DNA from: Fratercula arctica | Lineage: Eukaryota > Chordata > Aves > Charadriiformes > Alcidae | Direction of reading: 5' to 3' | Length of the DNA stretch: 64,000 bases | Assembly (NCBI GenBank): GCA_947846985.1 | Contig: CANTUZ010000024.1 | Span: 1,407,046 to 1,471,045, forward strand | Part shown: piece by piece, positions 23,871-34,849 of the stretch | How positions within the stretch are numbered: position 1 is the stretch's first letter | Layout of the letters: the number at the start of each line of letters is the position of its first letter | The notes under the pieces: generated by a model | Databases searched by the model: none | Told to the model about the DNA's origin: nothing | What the model saw: the letters and a program-made list of their open reading frames with translations, nothing else | Position numbers and translations under genes: made by a program

Positions 23871-23931
23871 GAGCCACGGGTCGGGCTGTCGGCCGCTGAC
23901 CCCGTCCCCCGCAGCCCCCAGCCCCGCCGAG

Positions 23932-24358
23932 ATGAAGGTGCTGGTGGCCGCCCTGGCGCTGCTCTGCGCCGGCTGCCTGCAGGCCGCCATGGTGAGGCGC
24001 CAGGCCCCGGATGAGGAGCCCGCCCCGCCGCCCGTCGACGATTTCTTCACCCGCCATTTCCAATCCTTCTCCGACTTCGTCACCAAGGACCTGCCCCAGA
24101 GGCTGCAGGCCCAGGAGCTGCGCAGCCAGGCCGAGTACGGGGCCGGGGGGGGGGGGGGTACACAGGCACAAGCGATGTGGGGGGGGGACGATGACAATGG
24201 ACGCCCCTCGGCCTCCCCTTACCATCCTCCTCTCCCCCAGGGCCTACCTGGACCGGGCTAACAAGCAGCTGACGCCACTGGCCCAGGAGCTGCGCACCAA
24301 CTTCGTCGGCTTCTTCTCCTCCCTGCTGGACCTGGGCAAGGCCGAGGGGCAACCCTGA
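23932..24358 (+). CDS. APOA2: Apolipoprotein A-II
   Basis: Coding exons 23932-24134 and 24241-24358; 106 aa (human 100). The exon containing the ATG starts at 23915. Residues 1-18 are a signal peptide, followed by a pro-segment ending VRR (as in human ALVRR) and a mature chain starting at Q24. The mature part is amphipathic, with KDLPQRLQAQELRSQAEAYLDRANKQLTPL aligning to human [30 protein letters not shown] in two blocks, and GFFSSLLDLG to FLSYFVELG. The mature chain has no cysteine, so it cannot make the disulfide homodimer that C6 makes in human. As I recall the human gene, an intron splits the signal peptide from the pro-segment; here the reading is continuous. APOA2 is a liver-made HDL component. 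It ends 370 bp before UFC1. Confidence 0.95.
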
Positions 24359-24413
24359 GCCTCGCCGTGGCGGCCCCCTCCCCCCCCCCCCTCCACTCCC
24401 CCCCCCCCGTGAC

Positions 24414-24419
24414 AATAAA
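24414..24419 (+). terminator. APOA2: APOA2 polyadenylation signal
   Basis: AATAAA lies 56 nt after the APOA2 stop, in the context GTGACAATAAAGCC. The 3-prime UTR is therefore under 90 nt, compact as in mammals. Confidence 0.9.
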
Positions 24420-24539
24420 GCCCTGGAGCTGCCACTGTGTCCCTGGTGCTGTGTGGGGTCGGGGGTCGGGGACGGAGGGCCACGGGGACACCCCCCGGGG
24501 AGGGGTGAGCGCGGCTGAGACCCGACAAAACTCATCTCT

Positions 24540-24731
24540 GCCAGCACCAAAGATGGAGGCGTCGCGGCGGCTTCGAGCCCTGCCCGTAGTAAAGATGGCG
24601 GCGCAATCCCCACCCCACCCCCCCCCACACACACCGCCGTCGCGTCACGCCCCTAAGCAAGATGGCGGCGCCTCCGCTGGCGTCACTTCCGCCCCCGGCC
24701 AAAATGGCCGGCTTCCGGCGCCGGCGGGGCG
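24540..24731 (+). promoter_or_regulatory. UFC1: UFC1 promoter with a cluster of YY1-type sites
   Basis: Four copies of an AARATGG core occur in about 160 bp: near 24549 (AAAGATGGAGG), 24591 (AAAGATGGCGG), 24656 (CAAGATGGCGG) and 24701 (AAAATGGCCGG), and the UFC1 start itself is in GCGATGGCGG. There is no TATA box. YY1 sites of this form set the start point of many TATA-less housekeeping genes. Confidence 0.6.
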
Positions 24732-27656
24732 ATGGCGGAGGAGGCGGCGCGGCGGGCGGTGGCGGAGCTGCCGTTGCTGCGGACGGCGGCGGGGCCGCGG
24801 GACCGGGAGGGCTGGGCGCCGCGGCTGAAGGAGGAGTACCGCGCCCTCATACAGGTGCGCCCGACCGGGCCCGGGACCCGCCGGCACCCCCGGATCGCTC
24901 CCCGGGCCCTCGCCGCTTCCCCTCCCGGTTCTTCCCACGCTTCCCCCTCCCCCGCTTCAACCCCCCGTTGCCCTTCCCGTTCCGTCCCCCGGTTCCCGGT
25001 CTCTTTCCCGGTCCGTCCCCCAGTCCCCTTCCAGGTCCCGTTCCCGGTCCCCTTCTCGGTCCATGCCCCGGTTCGGCGGTTCGTCCCCCGGTCTCTCCCC
25101 GCCGCCTCGGTTCAGCCCCCGGTCCGTCCTCCCCCTCTGGCCCGTCCCCCGCTCCCCGCTTCAGCCCCCGGTTCCCCTCCTGTCTTATCCCCTGGTTCCC
25201 GGTCCCCTTCCCGGTCCATCCCCTGGTTCCCTGTCCCGTCCCCCGTCCCCTTCGCGGTTCGTCCCCCGGTCGCCGCTGTCCCTCCGTTCCCCTTCTGTCC
25301 CGTCCCCTGGTTTCCGGTCCATCCCCCGGTCCCCTTCCAGGTCCCCTTCCCGATCCATCTCCCAGTTCCCTTCCTGCATCCCAGTTCCCTTCCTGCATCC
25401 CGGGCCCCTTCCAGGTCCCCTTCCCGATCCATCTCCCAGTTCCCTTCCTGCATCCCAGTTCCCTTCCTACATCCCGGTCCCCTTCCAGGTCCCCTTCCCG
25501 ATCCATCTCCCATTTCCCTTCCTGCATCCCGGTCCCCTTCCAGGTCTCCTTCCCGATCCATCTCCCAGTTGCGTTCCTGCATCCCGGGCCCCTTCCAGGT
25601 CTCCTTCCCGATCCATCTCCCAGTTCCCTTCCTGCATCCCAGTTCCCTTCCTACATCCCAGTCCCCTCCCAGGTCCCCTTCCCGATCCATTTCCTCGTTC
25701 CCTTCCTGCATCCCGGTCCCCTTCCAGGTCCCCTTCCCGATCCATCTCCCAGTTCCCTTCCTGCATCCCGGTCCCCTTCCAGGTCCCCTTCCCGATCCAT
25801 CTCCCAGTTCCCTTCCTGCATCCCGGGCCCCTTCCAGGTCCCCTTCCTGATCCATCTCCCAGTTCCCTTCCTGCATCCCAGTTCCCTTCCTACATCCCGG
25901 TCCCCTTCCAGGTCCCCTTCCTGATCCATCTCCCAGTTCCCTTCCTGCATCCCGGGCCCCTTCCAGGTCCCCTTCCCGATCCATCTCCCAGTTCCCTTCC
26001 TGCATCCCGGTCCCCTTCCAGGTCCCCTTCCCGATCCATCTCCCAGTTCCCTTCCTGCATCCCGGTCCCCTTCCAGGTCCCCTTCCTGATCCATCTCCCA
26101 GTTCCCTTCCTGCATCCCGGGCCCCTTCCACATCCCAGTCCCCTCCCAGGTCCCCTTCCCGATCCATTTCCTCGTTCCCTTCCTGCATCCCGGTCCCCTT
26201 CCAGGTCCCCTTCCCGATCCATCTCCCAGTTCCCTTCCTGCATCCCAGGCCCCTTCCAGGTCTCCTTCCCGATCCATCTCCCAGTTCTGTTCCTGCATCC
26301 CTGGCCCCTTCCAGGTCTCCTTCCCGATCCATTTCCCAGTTCCCTTCCTGCATCCCAGTTCCCTTCCTACATCCCGGTCCCCTTCCAGGTCCCCTTCCCG
26401 ATCCATCTCCCAGTTCCCTTCCTGCATCCCGGGCCCCTTCCAGGTCCCCTTCCCGATCCATTTCCCAGTTCCCTTCCTGCATCCCGGGCCCCTTCCAGGT
26501 CCCCTTCCCGATCCATCTCCCAGTTCCCTTCCTGCATCCCAGTTCCCTTCCTACATCCCGGTCCCCTTCCAGGTCCCCTTCCCGATCCATCTCCCAGTTC
26601 CCTTCCTGCATCCCGGGCCCCTTCCAGGTCCCCTTCCCGATCCATCTCTCAGTTCCCTTCCTGCATCCCGGTCCCCTTCCAGGTTCCTCTGCTATCCTGT
26701 CGCCCGCTTCTCCGTCCCCGTCCCTGTCCCGTCCCCTTCGCGTTCACCCCCCAGTCTGTCCCCCCCCCCCCTCCCCGGGTCCCCGCTCACCCCCGTCCCC
26801 CCCCCGCGCAGTATGTGGAGAACAACAAACGCGCCGATAACGACTGGTTCCGCCTGGAATCCAACACCGAGGGCACCCGGTGGGTGAGCGGGGCTGAAGG
26901 GGGGGGTGGGACAGACACGGGACCGGGCCTCCCCCCATCCCGGGGACGCTCCGGTGTCCGGTGGGGGGGTGCCGGCACTGAGGGGGGGGTGGGAGCCTGG
27001 GCCCTTCCCCCATGTGCCGCAGGTGGTTCGGGAAATGCTGGTACATCCACGAGCTGCTCAAATACGAGTTTGCCATCGAGTTTGAGGTGAGTTGGGGGGG
27101 CTGGGGGGGGGGGGGGGGCTGCTGCTGACCCCCATGACTGTGTCTGTCCTGTTTCCCCCCCCCCGTCCCGTGCCCCCCCCCTCTCCAGATCCCGGTGACC
27201 TATCCCGCCACCGCCCCCGAGATCGCCATCCCGGAGCTGGATGGGAAGACGGCCAAGATGTACAGGTGTGTGTTGGGGGGGGGGGAATTTGGGGGTCCGG
27301 GGGGGGGTGGTCCCTTGTGGAGGGGGGGGGGTGTCTGACGGCAGCCCCCCCCCTCTTCTCCCCGCAGGGGGGGCAAGATCTGCCTGAGCGACCACTTCAA
27401 GCCCCTCTGGGCCAGGAACGTCCCCAAATTCGGCTTGGCCCATCTGATGGCGCTGGGGGTGAGTCGGGGGGGGGGTCTCCATGGGGGGGGGGGGGGGGGT
27501 GTGTGTCCCACGTGGAGGGGGGGAATGTCTCCATGGAAAGGGGGGGGATTGTCCCCGTGGGTCGCTCACCCCCTGTTCCTGCAGCTGGGCCCCTGGCTGG
27601 CCGTGGAGATCCCGGACCTCGTGGCCAAAGGCATCATCCAGCCCAAGGAGAAGTGA
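24732..27656 (+). CDS. UFC1: UFM1-conjugating enzyme (E2), six coding exons
   Basis: Exons: 24732-24854, 26812-26879, 27023-27086, 27189-27265, 27368-27458, 27585-27656; 164 aa (human 167). The sequence follows human UFC1 almost residue for residue: [38 protein letters not shown] in exons 2-3, [29 protein letters not shown] in exons 4-5, and [12 protein letters not shown] in exon 6. The catalytic cysteine is C116 in GGKICL, the same number as in human. UFC1 takes UFM1 from the E1 UBA5 and passes it on with the E3 UFL1, modifying ribosomal and ER proteins. The C-terminus stops at KEK, three residues shorter than human. Intron 1 (about 1.96 kb) is mostly a 55-bp minisatellite. Confidence 0.98.
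25320..26690. repeat. About 55-bp minisatellite with higher-order structure in UFC1 intron 1
   Basis: The basic unit reads CCCTTCCTGCATCCCGGTCC, CCTTCCAGGTCCCCTTCCCG, ATCCATCTCCCAGTT. About 20-25 copies cover 1.37 kb. Some copies carry an extra 18-19-bp piece (CCCTTCCTGCATCCCAGTT) or a TACATCCCGGT variant, giving a higher-order pattern. The sense strand is C+T rich. Confidence 0.94.
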
Positions 27657-27785
27657 GCGATGGCGGGGGGGGGACACAGTGGGTGGGGGGGGTGCTGCCC
27701 CCCTCCATGGGAGGTGTCACCCCCCCCCCCACCCCCTCAGCTGCTCCCCCTGCCCCCGCTGTGTCCTGCTTTGCTGCTGCCGCCC

Positions 27786-27791
27786 AATAAA
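27786..27791 (+). terminator. UFC1: UFC1 polyadenylation signal
   Basis: AATAAA lies about 130 nt after the UFC1 stop (context GCCCAATAAACTC). Confidence 0.9.
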
Positions 27792-27949
27792 CTCTTCATC
27801 CCCCGCCTGCTGCTCTGGGGGGTTCCTCGGGGGGGGGGGGGGGGGGTGTCCTGCCCCCCCTCCCCAGCCGTCGGGGCTCCGACCTTGCCGCTACGCTTCC
27901 ACAGAGGACGCTGTCGCTTTAAGAAGACGTGGTGCGGCGGCCCCTTTAA

Positions 27950-28170
27950 GACCGGGCGGGGGAGGGGGAAGGACGCCGCTCGATTTCCATGGCGACGCGG
28001 CTGCGTCACGCGTTGGGGGGGGGGGGGATGTGTGTGTGTGTGTGGCGCTACGGCGGCGCGTGCGCGGCGTGAGGCGCGAGGCCGGGCGGGGGCGGGGCCT
28101 GGGGCGGGGAGGAGCAAAGATGGCGGCGGGCGGTGCGGGAGTTGTTGCCATGGCGGCCCGCGGGAGGTGC
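27950..28170 (+). promoter_or_regulatory. USP21: USP21 CpG-island promoter and probable first non-coding exon
   Basis: An AAGATGGCGGC YY1 motif at about 28117-28127 follows GC boxes (GGGGCGGGGCC at about 28090) and a GCGCGTGCGC palindrome-like element near 28056. A plausible donor GGGAG/GTGCGG at about 28164 would end a 5-prime non-coding exon. A short TG repeat lies at about 28027-28042. Attribution to USP21 is by position. Confidence 0.5.
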
Positions 28171-28479
28171 GGCGGGAGGGGGCCCGGCGGGGGCGGGGGC
28201 GGGGGGCACCGGCGACACCGGGGGGGGGGGGGACACGACACTGGGAGGGGGGAGGGAGGGTCGCGGCGGGGAGGGGGAGGGATTTTGTGGCGTCCGGGGG
28301 GAGGGGGGGGCAGCGAGGCCTCGGGGGGGACAGCGGAAAGGTTTCTCCCCTCTCGCCCCGGTACCGGGCAGGGGATGGAACACGGAGGGAGGGACCATGG
28401 CCCCGGGGGACGCGGGGAATGGGTGCTGTGGGGTGGGGGAGAGCAGAGCAGGGAACAGTGGCCCGGTGGGATGGGGGGG

Positions 28480-29420
28480 GGGGGCGGGGACGGGGACAGG
28501 CAGGAGTGGGGGGGGGGGGACACACAAGGTGGAGAATGGGGACAGGCAGGGGATGGGGGGGACAGAGCTGGGGGGGGGGGCAGGTAGGAGATGGGGACTT
28601 GGATGGGGGGGACAGGTAGGAGATGGAAAGGGACGGAGATGGGGGGACAGGAGTGGGGGGGACAGGTAAGAGATGAGAGGGGATGGAGATCGGAGCAGGA
28701 CAGGGCCAGGGGGGGACAGGACAGGAGATTGAGGGGACAGGTACGAGATGGGGACAGAGCTGGGGGGGGGCAGGTAGGAGATGGGGACGTGGATGAGGGG
28801 GACAGGTAGGAGATGGAAAGGGACGGAGATGGAGGGGGGGACAGGACTGGGGGGGACAGATAGGAGGTGGAAGGGGATGGAGATGGGGGGATAGGTAGGA
28901 GATGGGGGGACAAGATTGAGGGGATAGGTAGGAAACTGGGGGGGACAGGTAGGAGATGGGGGGGACAGGAGATTGAGGGGACAGGTACGAGATGGGGACA
29001 GGGCTGGGGGGGAACAGGTAGGAGATGGAAAGGGACGGAGATGGGGGGGGGGGACAGGACTGGCGGGGACAGGTAAGAGATGAGAGGGGATGGAGAGCGG
29101 AGCAGGACAGGGCCGGGGGGGGACAGGTAGGAGATGGAAGGGGATGGAGATGGGGGGACAGGTAGGAGATGGGGGGGACGAGATTGAGGGGATAGGTAGG
29201 AGATGGGGGGGGGACAGGTAGGAGATGGGGGGGACAGGAGATAGAGGGGACAGGTACGAGATGGGGACAGGGCTGGGGGGGACAGGTAGGAGATGGAAGA
29301 GGATGGAGATGGGGGGGACAGGTAGGACAGTGGGGGGGACGGGGCTGGGAAGGGACAGGTCTGAGGGGGGACAAGTAGGAGATGGTAGAGAGACAGCAGG
29401 GGACAGGTAGGGGACGGGGA
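28480..29420 (+). repeat. G-rich minisatellite in USP21 5-prime intron
   Basis: Units of the form GGGACAGGTAGGAGATGGGG repeat imperfectly for about 940 bp. Higher-order blocks recur: a segment around 28600-28690 is similar to ones at 28790-28870 and 29020-29140. From 29420 to 29958 the intron is non-repetitive and I recognise nothing in it. Confidence 0.9.
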
Positions 29421-29958
29421 CAGGAGGGGGACATGCAGGGCAGGGGCAGGCAGAGGACAGGGACAGTGGCCGGGTGGGCTGTGGGGCTGGGGGCCGTTGT
29501 CATCGGCATGGCCGACCCCGCGGGACCCTTCCCTCCCGCTGGCAGCTCGTGGCTCTGGCCGTGCCACAGCCCCCGCAGCTGCACCGCGGCCATCGTCCCC
29601 CTGGAGCCGCTCTCTGGGGACAGCCATCGCCACCCAGCACCAGCGGCCTCAGTGTGGGGCCTGCACCCCCCCGCTGCCAGGTGCTCCCATGGCACAGGAG
29701 CTGGGAGATGGCTGCCCACCCCCCCCCCCCCCCCAGCCATACTGCTGCTCCGGGCAGTGTTTTGGTAGAACCCGGAGTGGGGGGGTGGGAAGCACCCACT
29801 CCCCGTGGCACCGAGCACCCCTGTGAGTTACCCGCCGGCTTGGGGAGCGCGGCACGGCACTTGCCTCCCATCGGTGAGGGGGGCTGTGGGGTCTCGCCGG
29901 GGCCGTGCTGTCCCCTGGTTCCATCCGGTGACCCGGAGCATCTCTCCTTGTGCCGCAG

Positions 29959-30044
29959 GGCCCCCGCCGACGGGACTCTCCGTCCGGCCGCTCGCCGCGG
30001 GGGGCTGTGATCAGTGCTGGCGGGAGGAGGCGCGGCGGAGAGAG
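29959..30044 (+). other. USP21: Putative USP21 5-prime UTR exon
   Basis: A good acceptor (TTGTGCCGCAG) at 29958 and donor (GAGAG/GTGGGT) at 30044 frame an 86-nt exon without an in-frame start that reaches the coding exon. The next acceptor CTTCCTGCAG at 30119 begins the exon holding the USP21 start codon at 30145. Confidence 0.5.
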
Positions 30045-30144
30045 GTGGGTGCGTGTGCCCCGGTGCCCTCGCGCACCGTCCCGGTGCCACCGACATCAGC
30101 CTGCTTCCTCTTCCTGCAGGGCTTCCCTCCCGGCCGTCCCCACC

Positions 30145-33100
30145 ATGCCCCAAGCCTCGGAGCACCGCGTTGGCCGGGCCAGGGACCACGCCGTCGTCAT
30201 CTCCCAACCCAAGGCTGCCGCCAAGCTGCCCAGCGGCCACCGGGCCCTCAGCCAGGAGCGCCATGCCACCGCCCTGGCCTCCGCCGCCGCCGCCAACGGG
30301 CTCTCCCCGGCACCCAAACTTCGCCTCCTGCCCCCCCGGCCCAGCACGATGGAGGACCGCGGCAAGAAGCTGGAGCTGGAGCGGGGTCGGGCCTCCAAAC
30401 GGGGGGAGGCTCTCCGTGTCTCGGCATGCCGGCGGGGGCCCGTGAAGGCGGACCACGCGGTGCGGGTGCCCGGCTCTCCGCAGGCGGGTGCGGTGCCAGG
30501 CAGCGCCTCCTTCTCCCTGCCCGTTGGGGCCTCGCTGGCGGAGCGTCGGCGGAGCAACCTGGCCCGTTCCAAATCCATCAGCATCGGGGACCTGAGCCAG
30601 GGGGGTGGCGGCGGCAGCGGTGGCCGCACCGAGGACGTGACGACGGTGCTGAGCCGGCTGGTGCTGAGGGACTGCGGCCACCAGCTGAGCGCCGGCTCGC
30701 TGGCTCTCAGGAGGAGCTCCTCTCTCCGGAGGGTCAACGTCTCCCCGGGGCTGGACGGGAAACCGGCCGCCCCGCTGCTCTCCATCCGCCCCGAGGGCTG
30801 CCCCCGGACTCGTACTGCCCCCGACCCCACGTACGCCCACAGCCCTGACGTCCCGGCGCCTGCCAGCCCGCCCCTAGGCAGAGCCCCGGCACCCGGCAGG
30901 ACCGAGGAGAAGGCGGCAGCTGTAAGAGCTCCAGGATTTGTCCCTGGCACGGGGCAGCGGCTTCGGGTGATGCCGCCAGGGTGGGACAGGGATGGTGGTC
31001 TCACCTCTCCCCACTCCGTTCCTCCTGGGGGACCCCCGCTGCGAAAGGCTGGTGTCCCCTCGGTGCTGGGGGGTGCTGTGCCCGTTTCCGCATCCGCCTT
31101 CTCCCCGCGGAGCAGCCGGGCCCTGTCCTCCACTCGCCCCGGGCCACGTGTGGGGATTAGGTGCCCTGAAATCCGGGTGGGGGCCCCTGCGCCAGTGGGG
31201 GACGGGGACACGGCTTGGCCCCCCACAGTGCATCCCCCCCCCCCGGTGGCACGGGGCTTCCCCCGTCCCCGCCGAGCCGCCCCACTCCCCACAACACTCT
31301 CCCGCACCCCGCCGCTGCGGCACAGGGCAGGCGGCTGTGTTTGCCTCCGCTCCCCGTTCTCCGGCCGCCCGCTGTCCCCCCGAGGTGGCTCTCGTGCTAA
31401 TTAATCCCCCCGAGATGAGCCTCCAGCAAGGCCCAGAATAGCCAGGGGAAATCGGATCAGCTAATGAGCTGTGGCTTAGAGAGGTGAAGGGAACCCGGCA
31501 ACACCGGTGCGGCAGTGCCATCCCGCCGGCCGGGCGGTGCCGGAGCTATGCCGGGGCTGCAGGGAGCCACCTTGGTGGAGCTGCCCCGCAAGCTGCACCG
31601 CACCCTGCTCACCAAACGGGAGCTGCAGGGCCGCGGCACCGACATCTCCGAGTCGGTGGTCCACACGGCCGTCATGGGGCTGCTGCTCGTCAGCGGCGAG
31701 GTGAAGCCTCCGCGGCCGTCCAGCCGTCCGTGGGGAGCCGAGGGGCGGCTGGAGGGCTTTGCTGCTTGGGGACGGGCCTCACTCCTCTCCCTTTGTGTCC
31801 CCACAGACCCATCACACCCTGCTGCTGGGCTCGGGCCACGTCGGCCTCAGGAACCTGGGCAACACGGTAAGTGCCTGCGTCCCCGCGTCCCCATGTCCCC
31901 TGAGCCCTCCCGTCCCTCTGTCCTGGGTGTGGAAGGGACCTGGGGTCCCCCCGGGCTTGCAGTGGCCGTGACGAAGCAGTTCTGTCCCGCTGTGACCGGT
32001 GCGTCCCCAGGGATCCCCCAGCCCCTCGGGGGTCCCCGCGGCGCAGCCAGGGGTGTGAAGGGATGGTGGGGGACACGCCGAGGCCTGGTGGCCCCCCCCC
32101 CCGCCCCGGCCTTCACAGGGCATCACGGCATCCCCGCCGCTCTCCCGGCAGTGCTTCATGAACGCCGTGCTGCAGTGCCTGAGCAGCACCAAGCCGCTGC
32201 GGGACTATTGCCTGCGCCGGGACTTCCAGCAGGAGCAGCCCCCCGGCCACCGCGCCCCCCAGGAGCTCACTGAAGGTGGGACGGGAGCCCCCCCCCTGCC
32301 GATAATCTCCCCCCCTGCCCCAGCTCTTACATAAACCCGCTGACATTCGGCGCATCCCTCGTCCCCGCAGCCTTCGCCGACGTCATCGCCGCTCTCTGGC
32401 ACCCCGACTCCTCCGAGGCCGTCAACCCCGGGCGCTTCAAGGCCATCTTTCAGAAATACGTCCCCTCCTTCACCGGATACAGGTGAGGCTTCCCCCTGCA
32501 GCCCCCACCCCTGCTGCCACCCCCCCGCTCCCCGGCTCCCGGAGGGTGCGAGGGGTCCGTCCCGCCGCAGTCAGCAGGACGCCCAGGAGTTCCTCAAGTT
32601 CTTCATGGACCGGCTGCACGTGGAGATCAACCGCAAGGGCCGCAGGACCCCCAGCATCCTCTCGGACGCCCGGCGCACCCCCGTGCTGGAGGACCCTGAG
32701 ACGCTGAGGTGAGGGGGGGGGAGGGAGAGGGGTCCCGAGGGGTTGGGGGGGGACAGGGTGGCTGGTGGAGGGGGACGCAGCCCTGACCCCCTCACCTTTC
32801 CCCACAGCGATGATGAACGCGCCAACCAGATGTGGAAGCGATATCTGGAGAGGGAGGACAGCAAGATTGTGGGTGAGCACTGCCGGGTGACCCCCCCGCC
32901 CCGGACCCCCCAGTCCCCTCGGAGTGTCCCTCTCTGTCCGGCCTCACCCCCCCACCTCGACCCCAGACCTCTTTGTGGGACAGCTGAAGAGCTGCCTCAA
33001 GTGCCAGGCGTGCGGCTACCGCTCCACCACCTTCGAGGTCTTCTGCGATCTCTCCCTGCCCATCCCAAAGGTAGGGATGAGGCAGAGCCACCTGTCCCCC

Positions 33101-34751
33101 GCTCCCTCCCCCCCAGTCCCCCCCCCAGCCACCCGCCTGACCCTCTTCCCCTGCAGAAAAGCTTTGCCGGCGGCAAGGTCTCGCTTCACGACTGCTTCAG
33201 CCTCTTCACCAAGGAGGAGGAGCTGGACTCGGAGAACGCCCCGGTAAGAGGTTGGGGTTGGAGGGGGGGGCTCGGCACCCCCCCGGCTTGGTACCCCCCT
33301 GGCTCGACTCCCCTGGCCCCCTCTCACCATTTCCGTGCCACCGGCAGGTCTGCGACAAGTGCCGGCAGCGGACGCGGAGCACAAAGAAGCTGACCATCCA
33401 GCGCTTCCCCCGCATCCTGGTGCTCCGTATCCTTTGGGGAGCGATGGGTGAGGGGCCTGGAGGAGAGTCCCGAGACCCCTGGAGCTGCCGGGGCTTGGGA
33501 TGGGGGGTGTCCCAGGGGGGGCCACCCTTCCATCTTCTTGTGGCCGTGTTGCCCTTGACGCTGGCCAGACCTGAACCGGTTCTCCACCACCCGCTACTCC
33601 ATCAAGAAGTGCTCCGTCTTCGTGGACTTCCCTCTGCAGCAGCTCAACCTGCGGGAGTTTGCCAGCGAGAAGGCGGGTGAGAAAGGCCGGGGGGGGGGGA
33701 CACGGGGCAGGGTATGGGGCAGGGGGGACTCGTCAGGGGGATGTCGTGGGAGAAATGGGGCGGGAGGAACGTGTCGGGGGGATGCTGTGGGAGGAATGGG
33801 CTGGGGGGGGATGCTGTGGGAGGGACAGGGCCGGGGGGGGATGCATCGGGGGGACGCTATGGGGGGGACACAGCGGGGGAGACACATCAGGGGGATGCCG
33901 TGGGGGGGGACGGGGCGGGGGGACATGTCGGAGGGACACTGTGGGGGGGACAGGGTTGGGGGGAACGCATCGGGGGGACGCCATGGGGGGATACAGGGCC
34001 GGGGGGGACACCTCGGGGGCATGCTGTGGGGGGGACGTGTCAGGGGGATGCCGTGGGGGGAAAAGGAAGGGGGGGATGGGGCGGGAGGGGATGCTGTGGG
34101 AGGGACAGGGTGGGGGGGGACGCGTTGGGGGGATGCCATGGGGGGATACAGGGCAGGAGGGGTGCACTGGAGGGGGACGCCATGGGGGGGACACATTGTG
34201 GGGGGACACCGTGGGGGGGACAGGGGTGGGGGGGAATGTGTCAGGGGGACGCTGTGGGTGAGACGCGTCGGAGGGATGCTGTGGGGGGGATGGGCACGGG
34301 GATGTGTCAGGGGGACGCTGTGGGGTGGACGGGGTGGGGGCAATGTGTCAGGGGGATGGCAGGGGGGGGATGGCGGGGGGGGGGAAGGAGTCAGGGGAAT
34401 GCTGAGCTGGGTCTCCCCCCGCAGGCAGCCCCGTCTACAGCCTCTATGCCCTCTGCAACCACTCGGGCAGCGTCCACTACGGGCACTACACGGCCTTTTG
34501 CCGGGACCCGGCCGGCTGGCGCATCTACAACGACTCCCGGTAAGTGCCCCCCCCCCCCCCCAACCCCGTCACTCAACCCCCCCTGCCTCTCCTGGGCCCC
34601 GGCCCCCTCCCCCACCTCCGGGCCCATCCGTGGTGGCGGGGGCTGAGGGTGCTGCCGCAGCGTCTCGCCCATCAGCGAGAACCAGGTGCCGTCCAGCGAG
34701 GGCTACGTCCTCTTCTACGAGCTGGAGGAGCCCCCCGGCAGGAGGCCCTGA
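30145..34751 (+). CDS. USP21: Ubiquitin-specific protease 21, 13 coding exons
   Basis: Exons: 30145-30921, 31563-31700, 31807-31866, 32152-32275, 32371-32482, 32571-32708, 32808-32872, 32967-33070, 33157-33243, 33348-33426, 33569-33676, 34425-34539, 34661-34751; 665 aa against 565 in human, all in phase. The N-terminus starts [11 protein letters not shown] (human [11 protein letters not shown]) and is basic and disordered, with [14 protein letters not shown] conserved. The USP domain has the Cys box [18 protein letters not shown] (C326), zinc-binding pairs CQAC and CDKC, and the His box HYGHYTAFC (H618). USP21 removes ubiquitin from histone H2A and signalling proteins. Exon 2 (46 codons, starting [11 protein letters not shown]) has no counterpart in the human protein I remember. 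Intron 11 holds a G-rich minisatellite. Confidence 0.96.
33690..34405 (+). repeat. G-rich minisatellite in USP21 intron 11
   Basis: Imperfect units such as GGGGGGATGCTGTGGGAGGG and GGGACACATCGGGGGGACGC repeat for about 700 bp. The long open frames seen across it are repeat artefacts. Confidence 0.9.
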
Positions 34752-34818
34752 CCTCCCCCCCCCCCCGCGGCGGGGGCCTGCATGGAGCCCGCGTTGCCCC
34801 GGGGCGGGGGCTTTTGTC

Positions 34819-34849
34819 AATAAATTTACTAAAAAAAAAAAAAAAAAAA
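34819..34849 (+). terminator. USP21: USP21 polyadenylation signal followed by a genomic A-run
   Basis: AATAAA at 34819-34824 lies 68 nt after the stop. It is followed by a 19-base A-run at about 34831-34849. Confidence 0.85.

Noticed and set aside
23985..24000. Donor-like ATG/GTGAGG in APOA2
   Set aside because: Translating through it gives VRRQAP, matching the human pro-segment VRRQAK, so the sequence is coding and not a splice site.
25063..27090. 675-codon plus-strand and 499-codon minus-strand frames in UFC1 intron 1
   Set aside because: Products of the 55-bp minisatellite; the plus-strand frame simply runs into UFC1 exon 2 by chance.
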